Assembly (NCBI GenBank): GCA_944321955.1
Contig: CALUNG010000004.1
Coordinates: 80,474 to 144,473, forward strand
DNA from: an uncultured Alistipes sp.
GTDB taxonomy: Bacteria; Bacteroidota; Bacteroidia; Bacteroidales; Rikenellaceae
DNA: 64,000 nucleotides
Direction: 5' to 3'
The position numbers and the translations under genes were made by a program. Shown here piece by piece: positions 59,026 through 64,000 of this stretch. Position 1 is the stretch's first letter. Each line of letters begins with the position of its first letter. The notes under the pieces were generated by a model. That model worked only from the letters and a program-made list of their open reading frames with translations, ran no database searches and was not told where the DNA came from.

Positions 59026-60408
59026 TCAGATACTTTTTTCGGAATCGGGATTGGACTTGAACTTCCGTATCTGGAAGTAGAGCAGCACGGCCGCCAGAAT
59101 GACCGACATCGAGTCGGAGATGGGCATCGACATCCACACGCCCAGCACGCCGTACTTCGGTGGCAGGATTATGAGCAGCGGTATGAGGAACAGGACCTGA
59201 CGCGTCAACGATATCAGAATGGCCCGTTTGGCCTTGCCTATGTACTGGAAGAAGTTACCCGTAACCACCTGGAAGCCGACGGCCCAGAACATGATCATCA
59301 CATGCTCCATACCGTATGCCACGGCATCTATGAGTTCACTGGCTGAGTCGCTGTCGCTGCCGATGAATAGCATGGCTACCTGTCGCGGCAGCAGCTGGCT
59401 GACGAGAAATCCGGTTGTCGTGACGCAGACGGCGCAGATGATTGTAATGCGCAGAGCCTTGATCACGCGGTCGTATTTGCGTGCGCCGTAGTTGTATCCG
59501 ACGATCGGCTGCAATCCCTGGTTGAGGCCGAGCACAACCATCAGAAAGAGCATTACCACGCGGTTGATGATGCCGTAGGCTCCGATGTTGAGGTCTCCGC
59601 CGTGAGCCTTAAGTGCCTTGTTGACGAAGATGACGATGATCGACGTGCAGATGTTCATCAGAAACGGAGCCATGCCGATCGACAGGATGCCGCCCACGAT
59701 CTTCGACCTGAAACGGAATATCCCGCGCTGGAAGTGCAGGAAACTGTTGCGGTTGGCGAAGTGGTGTAGCGATATCGACAGTGCCGTTGTCTGGGCTATG
59801 AGTGTCGATGTGGCCGAGCCGCGTATTCCCCATCCGAACTTGAATATGAGTAGCGGATTCAGAACGCAGTTTACGGCTACCGCCACCAGCATTATGCGCA
59901 TCGATTTCTGCGGATAGCCCGAAGCTCTGAGCAACTCGTTGAGGCTAAGGTAGAGGTGTGTTATGACGTTTCCGGCCAGAATGATGTGCATGAAGTCGCG
60001 GGCGTAGCCTATGGTCTGGTCGCTGGCGCCGAAGAAGTAGAGTATGGGGTCGAGGAATATCAGGCCGAGGGCTCCGATGATCAGACCGAACGTGATGTTG
60101 AGCAGTACGACATTGCCCAGAACGTTCTCGGCGCTCTGTTTGTTTCCCTGCCCGAGCCTTATGGAGGTTATTGCCGCGCCACCCACGCCCACGAGCGAAC
60201 CGAAGGCCGCTGCGATGTTCATGATGGGCATCGTCAGAGCCATGCCCGAGATGGCGAAGGCACCAACGCCATGACCTATGAACACGCTGTCGATGATGTT
60301 GAACAGCGACGTCGACGTCATCGCTATTATTGCGGGGATGGCATAGCGAGGCAGCAGTTTGGACAACGGGTCCGTGCCGAGTGAAAGTGTCGTGATTTGT
60401 TTGCTCAT
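59026..60408 (-). CDS. MATE-family efflux transporter
   Basis: A 460-residue multidrug and toxin extrusion protein with about twelve membrane helices. The N-terminus KLLPRYAIPAIIAMTSTSLFNIIDSVFIGHGVGAFAISGMALTMPIMNI is typical of the DinF/NorM-like group. A second repeat begins near residue 235 (GMAPFLMNICTSIIVIFVNKAL) and LGLNQGLQPIVGYNYGARK is well conserved. It uses a Na+ or H+ gradient; substrates unknown. Its promoter lies in the 3' end of the upstream PPTase gene, and the -7 box is only 7 bases from the start. Confidence 0.94.
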   Translation of the reverse strand: MSKQITTLSLGTDPLSKLLPRYAIPAIIAMTSTSLFNIIDSVFIGHGVGAFAISGMALTMPIMNIAAAFGSLVGVGGAAITSIRLGQGNKQSAENVLGNVVLLNITFGLIIGALGLIFLDPILYFFGASDQTIGYARDFMHIILAGNVITHLYLSLNELLRASGYPQKSMRIMLVAVAVNCVLNPLLIFKFGWGIRGSATSTLIAQTTALSISLHHFANRNSFLHFQRGIFRFRSKIVGGILSIGMAPFLMNICTSIIVIFVNKALKAHGGDLNIGAYGIINRVVMLFLMVVLGLNQGLQPIVGYNYGARKYDRVIKALRITIICAVCVTTTGFLVSQLLPRQVAMLFIGSDSDSASELIDAVAYGMEHVMIMFWAVGFQVVTGNFFQYIGKAKRAILISLTRQVLFLIPLLIILPPKYGVLGVWMSMPISDSMSVILAAVLLYFQIRKFKSNPDSEKSI

Positions 60409-60415
60409 TACCGCG

Positions 60416-60447
60416 CAAAGATAAAAAAACTATCCAACATAGACAAT
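60416..60447 (-). promoter_or_regulatory. Promoter of the MATE gene, near-leaderless
   Basis: The complement has ATTG (60444-60447), 20 bases, then TATCTTTG (60416-60423), which ends 7 bases before the ATG at 60408. The -33 part overlaps the PPTase coding end. Confidence 0.6.
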
Positions 60448-60999
60448 CAGAAACTCTCCGCTCTCAAGCATCGAAAGTCTGACTTCTCCGTAACCTTTTA
60501 TCTCTCCGAGTATTGAACTGTTTTCGAAATCGACCGAACGCACCGCAAGGTCGTTCAGCAGCCCGAGACCCTTGCGCCCGGCATATTTGTATAGAGTCTC
60601 TTTGGCGCACCATACTGCAGCCGGCAGCCGCGGATCGTCGTTCAGCATGCGTTCCCGTTCGGTCATGAATCGCGATGTGGCGCGGCTGAAGTCGCGCGAC
60701 GTTTTTTCGATATCGATGGCGCAGGGACATTCCGATATTATCACAGCCACCATGTCGTCGCTGTGCGAAATGCCGATATGTTCCTGGCGGTTGGTCAAGC
60801 GCGGTGCTCCAGATTCGGCATACTCTATTATGGTATCTGCACCGAGTTCGCGCCGTACGATGCCGCGCCACGACAGGTATTCGCGACGTCGGCGCACCGA
60901 TCCGAACGACATGGCCGTGCGAAGCTCGTTCTCGCCGACAAGCCCCGACAGCTCCTCTTCGGAGCGCGTATGCTCGACGAAAAGCTTCGGGCTACTCAT
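60430..60999 (-). CDS. 4'-phosphopantetheinyl transferase superfamily protein
   Basis: A 189-residue Sfp-like PPTase that would attach phosphopantetheine from CoA to a carrier-protein Ser. Motifs: GISHSDDMVAVIISE, the magnesium-binding AIDIEK and WCAKETLYKYAG. Next to gldE it has the same neighbourhood as in other Bacteroidota, where it may serve fatty-acid or other carrier proteins. Its start overlaps the gldE stop by 8 bases. Confidence 0.93.
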   Translation of the reverse strand: MSSPKLFVEHTRSEEELSGLVGENELRTAMSFGSVRRRREYLSWRGIVRRELGADTIIEYAESGAPRLTNRQEHIGISHSDDMVAVIISECPCAIDIEKTSRDFSRATSRFMTERERMLNDDPRLPAAVWCAKETLYKYAGRKGLGLLNDLAVRSVDFENSSILGEIKGYGEVRLSMLESGEFLIVYVG

Positions 61000-62269
61000 T
61001 CCTTACTACCTTGATTTTGTCTATGCGGCGGCCGTCGAGGGCTTCGACCGTGAAGTCGTATCCGTGGGCAGATACCTTGTCCCCCTTCTTGAGGAAGTTG
61101 CGGTTGATCTCGAGCATCAGGCCCGCAAGTGTCTCGGCGCGGCCCTGAACGTCGGCGAACGTATCTTCGTCGAGCTCCATCACGCGTTCGAAATCGACGA
61201 TGTGCGTCTTGCCGTCGAACATGTAGGTGGTGTCGTTGAGGCGCGTGAAGAACGATTCATCCGCATCGCTTTCGTCCGAAATCTCGCCGACGATCTCCTC
61301 GAGAATATCCTCGAGCGAGAGCAGTCCCTGCGTGGCTCCGTATTCGTCCACGACGATGGCCATGTGCACCTTGTGCGACTGGAACTCCTCCAGCAGATCG
61401 TTGATCTTCTTGTGCATCGGTACGAAATAGGCCTTGCGCAGCAGTTTCTGCCACCCGAAATCGCTTCCCTCCTTGATGTACGGGAGCAGATCCTTGACAT
61501 AGAGGGCTCCCTTGATGTTGTCGATATCCTCGTCGTAGACCGGTATGCGCGAAAAGCCCGAGTCGATGATCGTGCGTTTTACCTCGTCGAACGTGGCTGT
61601 CAGCGGTATGGCCGTGATGTCCACGCGGGCGTGCATGATCTCCTCGACCTCTGTATTGACGAAACTGACGATGCCCGAAAGCATCTTCTGCTCCTCGTCC
61701 GACGATGTTTCGGTCATGTCGACGGCATCGGCCAGCTCCTCTATCGAGATGTTCTCCTCGCCGTGGGCGGCCATTTTGCTTATGCGGCGGCTCGTATGAA
61801 TGAGGATGTACGCGAAGGGGCGGAATATCCACCTCAGCACCGATATGGGCTGTGCCAGAAACAGAGCTACCTTGCGGTACGAACCCTGCGCGAAGATCTT
61901 GGGCAGGATCTCGCCGAAAAGCAGCAGTATGAATGTTACGAAGACGCTCTTGAACAGAAATTCGAAGCGATGGAACGTGAGGGTCTCGCTCATGATGTCG
62001 GCCGTCAGGATGACGATGCAGATGTTGACCAGATTGTTGACTATCAGTATCGTGGCCAGCAGCGAGTCGACGTCCGACAACAGCTTTATGACGAGGTCGC
62101 CCGTATATGTACGGCGCTCCTTGATCTCGCGTATGTCGTTGTTCGAAAGAGAGAAGAATGCAACTTCCGAAGCCGAAACCATGGCCGAAACCATCAGCAA
62201 AACGACCGTCACGACAAGCTGTACGATGACGCTTGTCGTAATGCCGTTGTATTCGACTATCGTATCCAA
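60992..62269 (-). CDS. gldE: GldE-type CNNM/CorC-domain membrane protein
   Basis: A 425-residue protein. An N-terminal CNNM/DUF21 domain with three or four helices (VSASEVAFFSLSNNDIREIKERR; GEILPKIFAQGS) is followed by a CBS pair (about residues 200-335; FSRIPVYDEDIDNIKGALYVKDLL, IVVDEYGATQGLLSLEDILEEIVGEI) and a C-terminal CorC_HlyC domain. This architecture is the gliding-motility-associated GldE/hemolysin family. In non-gliding gut Bacteroidota the role is probably metal-ion or envelope-related. It lies between ftsZ (17-base gap) and the PPTase gene. Confidence 0.92.
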   Translation of the reverse strand: MDTIVEYNGITTSVIVQLVVTVVLLMVSAMVSASEVAFFSLSNNDIREIKERRTYTGDLVIKLLSDVDSLLATILIVNNLVNICIVILTADIMSETLTFHRFEFLFKSVFVTFILLLFGEILPKIFAQGSYRKVALFLAQPISVLRWIFRPFAYILIHTSRRISKMAAHGEENISIEELADAVDMTETSSDEEQKMLSGIVSFVNTEVEEIMHARVDITAIPLTATFDEVKRTIIDSGFSRIPVYDEDIDNIKGALYVKDLLPYIKEGSDFGWQKLLRKAYFVPMHKKINDLLEEFQSHKVHMAIVVDEYGATQGLLSLEDILEEIVGEISDESDADESFFTRLNDTTYMFDGKTHIVDFERVMELDEDTFADVQGRAETLAGLMLEINRNFLKKGDKVSAHGYDFTVEALDGRRIDKIKVVRNE

Positions 62270-62286
62270 TTTCCAGTCGTATGCGT

Positions 62287-63639
62287 TTAATCGAAGAGCG
62301 AATTTTCGCTCGGTTTGGGTGTGCTCGGTTCGGAGTCGTCCTTGAATACCTCGCGCTGCGTTCCGTCGGTCGGAATATCGGCGATGAACTTCACGTTGCG
62401 GCGCTTGAAGGCCGGCGTGTTTATTATCACGTTGATATTGTCGTAACGGTTCGAGCGGCGTCCCAGCATCACCTGCTCATTGGGACGCTGCTGACGTGCG
62501 GCAGCCGGTATTGCCGGTTGCTTTACCGTCTGTTTCTGTGGCTTCTGAGGCTCGAGCGTCGTGATGGGCGTGTTGTTGACCGGCTCGTGAACGGGTATTA
62601 TGGGCTCGGTCGCCGGTACAACCTCCCGCATGACCGAAGGGTTCTCCTCCTCTTCGAATCCAGTGGCAACGACTACCAGCTCGATGGCATCCCCGAGATT
62701 CGGCTTCTCGCTCGTACCCCAGATGATGTTGGCGTTGTGGACCATGCCGTTCTCGTCCTGCACGCTGGCATAAGCCTGCACGCATTGCAGTATGGTCGTA
62801 ACCTCGTCGTAGAGCAGCTGTTCCGAAGAGGCTACCGAGATGTTGAGCAGTATGCTTTTCGATCCGGCGATCGACTTGCTGTCCATGAGCGGCGAGTTGA
62901 GCGAACGCTCCACAACTTCGGCTGCACGGTTTTCGCCCTGTGCCGTGGCTACGCTCATGTGTGCACGTCCGCTGTTGCGCATGACGGTCGATACATCGGC
63001 GAAGTCGACGTTGACAAGGTCGCTCTTGATGGTGATGATCTCGGCTATGCCCTTGGCGGCCGAAGCCAGCACGTCGTCGGCGTGGCTGAAGGCCTCCCGC
63101 AACGACAGCTTGCCGTAGATCTTGCCTATGTTCTCGTTGTCGATCACCAGCAGTGAATCCACGTACTTGGCCAGCTCGTCTATGCCCTTGTATGCCTGTC
63201 GGTAGCGTTTTTCACCCTCGAGGCGTAGCGGCGAAGTGACGATCGCCACGGTCAGTATGCCCATCTCGTGTGCGAGTTTGGCGATGACGGGCGAGGCTCC
63301 GGTTCCCGTGCCGCCACCCATGCCGGCCGTGATGAAGAGCATCTTGGTGCCGAGTGTCTCCAGACAGCTCTTTATCTCGTCAAGCGAACCTACGGCCGAT
63401 TCACGGCCGCGTTCGGGTTCGTTGCCGGCTCCCAGACCGTTGCCCAGAAGTATCTTGCGCTGTACGGGACTGTTGTCGAGGGCCTGCTTGTCGGTGTTGC
63501 ACACCACGAAGTTCACGCCCGTGATGCCCATGTCCCACATGTGGTTGACGGCATTGCCGCCGGCTCCGCCGACGCCCGCAACCATTATTATCGAAGGTAT
63601 GCCTTTTACGGCTTTCAGTTCATCAAGTAAATCTTCCAT
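62287..63639 (-). CDS. ftsZ: Cell-division protein FtsZ
   Basis: A 450-residue tubulin-like GTPase that forms the division ring. GTP-binding motifs: GVGGAGGNAVNHM, NTDKQAL and the tubulin signature GGGTGTGASP. The T7-loop reads NVDFADV. The globular part ends near residue 325; a 125-residue Pro/Gln/Asn-rich linker and the C-terminal tail (SENSLFD) follow, typical of Bacteroidota. ftsA lies 106 bases upstream. Confidence 0.98.
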   Translation of the reverse strand: MEDLLDELKAVKGIPSIIMVAGVGGAGGNAVNHMWDMGITGVNFVVCNTDKQALDNSPVQRKILLGNGLGAGNEPERGRESAVGSLDEIKSCLETLGTKMLFITAGMGGGTGTGASPVIAKLAHEMGILTVAIVTSPLRLEGEKRYRQAYKGIDELAKYVDSLLVIDNENIGKIYGKLSLREAFSHADDVLASAAKGIAEIITIKSDLVNVDFADVSTVMRNSGRAHMSVATAQGENRAAEVVERSLNSPLMDSKSIAGSKSILLNISVASSEQLLYDEVTTILQCVQAYASVQDENGMVHNANIIWGTSEKPNLGDAIELVVVATGFEEEENPSVMREVVPATEPIIPVHEPVNNTPITTLEPQKPQKQTVKQPAIPAAARQQRPNEQVMLGRRSNRYDNINVIINTPAFKRRNVKFIADIPTDGTQREVFKDDSEPSTPKPSENSLFD

Positions 63640-63745
63640 ATCTCAATATAACGGGGCTGCATTCATCTTTGCGCATGCCCTCTCCGGTCGCAGTGACCGG
63701 ACGAATGTTGTTAAAACCTAATGTCGGACAAGTCTGTAAACGGAC

Positions 63746-64000
63746 TCAGATCTCCTCGTCCTCGCCGTTTACGAAGAAACCGTTGATGGCGTCGGTTGTC
63801 TCCTTGAGTGCGCGCTTGAACCATCCCACGCGCTCCTTTTTGGCCTCCTGCTGCTCCTCCGGAGCCTTTTCGTTCTCCGGTTTTGCAGCTTCCGGGCTCT
63901 TCGTGGCAACGGGTTCTGCTGCTGTGGGCCTGTTCTGCTGAGGCCCTGGAGTCGTGGCCGAGCCATAGCCGGGTTGCTGCGTCGGCGTGCGGTAACCTGC
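63746..64000 (-). CDS. ftsA: Cell-division protein FtsA, C-terminal fragment (cut by window edge)
   Basis: The frame is open from base 64000 to a TGA at 63746-63748, giving the last 84 residues. They form a Pro/Gln/Ala/Glu-rich tail (TTPGPQQNRPTAAEPVATKSP, EEQQEAKKERV) ending in a likely membrane-binding amphipathic helix (GWFKRALKETTDAINGFFVNGEDEEI). Position directly before ftsZ and this C-terminal pattern identify it as FtsA. The spacer to ftsZ holds a small hairpin (CCGGTC/GACCGG, 63684-63700). Confidence 0.85.
   Translation of the reverse strand, partial: AGYRTPTQQPGYGSATTPGPQQNRPTAAEPVATKSPEAAKPENEKAPEEQQEAKKERVGWFKRALKETTDAINGFFVNGEDEEI

Noticed and set aside
1-64000. Prophage, insertion sequence or integrative element
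   Set aside because: No transposase, integrase, terminal repeats or composition shift was seen; tRNA-Leu at 33147 is not followed by an integrase or a duplicated tRNA end.

Overview
The window looks like chromosomal DNA of a high-GC member of the Bacteroidota, most likely Rikenellaceae/Alistipes-like. The evidence is the promoter grammar (a -7 box TAnnTTTG, often with TTTG 19-21 bases upstream), a large set of lipoproteins with fimbrillin, BACON, PCMD and FISUMP-type domains, an S46 dipeptidyl-peptidase, a GH127 enzyme, GldE and a Bacteroidota-type FtsZ. The genus is an inference from gene content; no rRNA is present. Genes are packed tightly and no gene-free stretch exceeds about 280 bases.

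Layout. 1-4.5 kb: a PAP2 phosphatase (cut by the window edge) and a zinc metallopeptidase on the minus strand, then a plus-strand run of a FtsX/LolE-type permease, menG, a lipoprotein, a SPOR-like exported protein and a tiny Cys/Ala/Glu-rich lipoprotein. 4.7-9.6 kb: a minus-strand cluster of response regulator, sensor kinase, a small unknown protein and a PiT phosphate transporter with a PhoU-like tail. 9.9-13.3 kb: a small exported protein and a 962-residue outer-membrane beta-barrel protein, followed by a short 27-bp tandem repeat. 13.6-19.4 kb: a complete tripartite RND efflux operon (periplasmic adaptor, inner-membrane pump, outer-membrane lipoprotein). 19.7-24.4 kb: a copper P-type ATPase fused in frame to a CopZ-like domain, then a two-part ThrE-type exporter and a multi-pass membrane protein.

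24.4-31.6 kb is the most distinctive part. It is a three-gene minus-strand operon of surface lipoproteins: one with a full metzincin signature and two large paralogues with fimbrillin-like N-termini and FISUMP-like C-termini. A Crp/Fnr regulator lies divergently, and a perfect 14-bp palindrome sits between them. 31.7-37 kb: an MFS exporter, tRNA-Leu(GAG), an S46 peptidase, Maf, and a divergent HxlR regulator/cupin pair with inverted-repeat operators. 37-44.6 kb: GH127 lipoprotein, FAH-family hydrolase, lpxB, trmD, an MBL-fold hydrolase, a SIMPL-domain protein and rlmD, all minus strand.

44.8-49.9 kb: cdd, an RluA-type pseudouridine synthase and dtd in a tight operon, a secreted nuclease lipoprotein, a YhcC-type radical SAM protein and a YitT-type membrane protein. 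49.9-52.6 kb: a PCMD/fimbrillin lipoprotein preceded by a 51-residue peptide gene. 52.7-58.9 kb: priA, comF, dnaB and the YifB/ComM ATPase. 59-64 kb: a MATE transporter, a phosphopantetheinyl transferase, gldE, ftsZ and the 3' end of ftsA, minus strand.

A recurring feature is a -7 box placed only 6-8 bases before the start codon (menG, thrE-like, priA, MATE), which implies leaderless or nearly leaderless mRNAs. Other genes have the box about 17-27 bases or further upstream.
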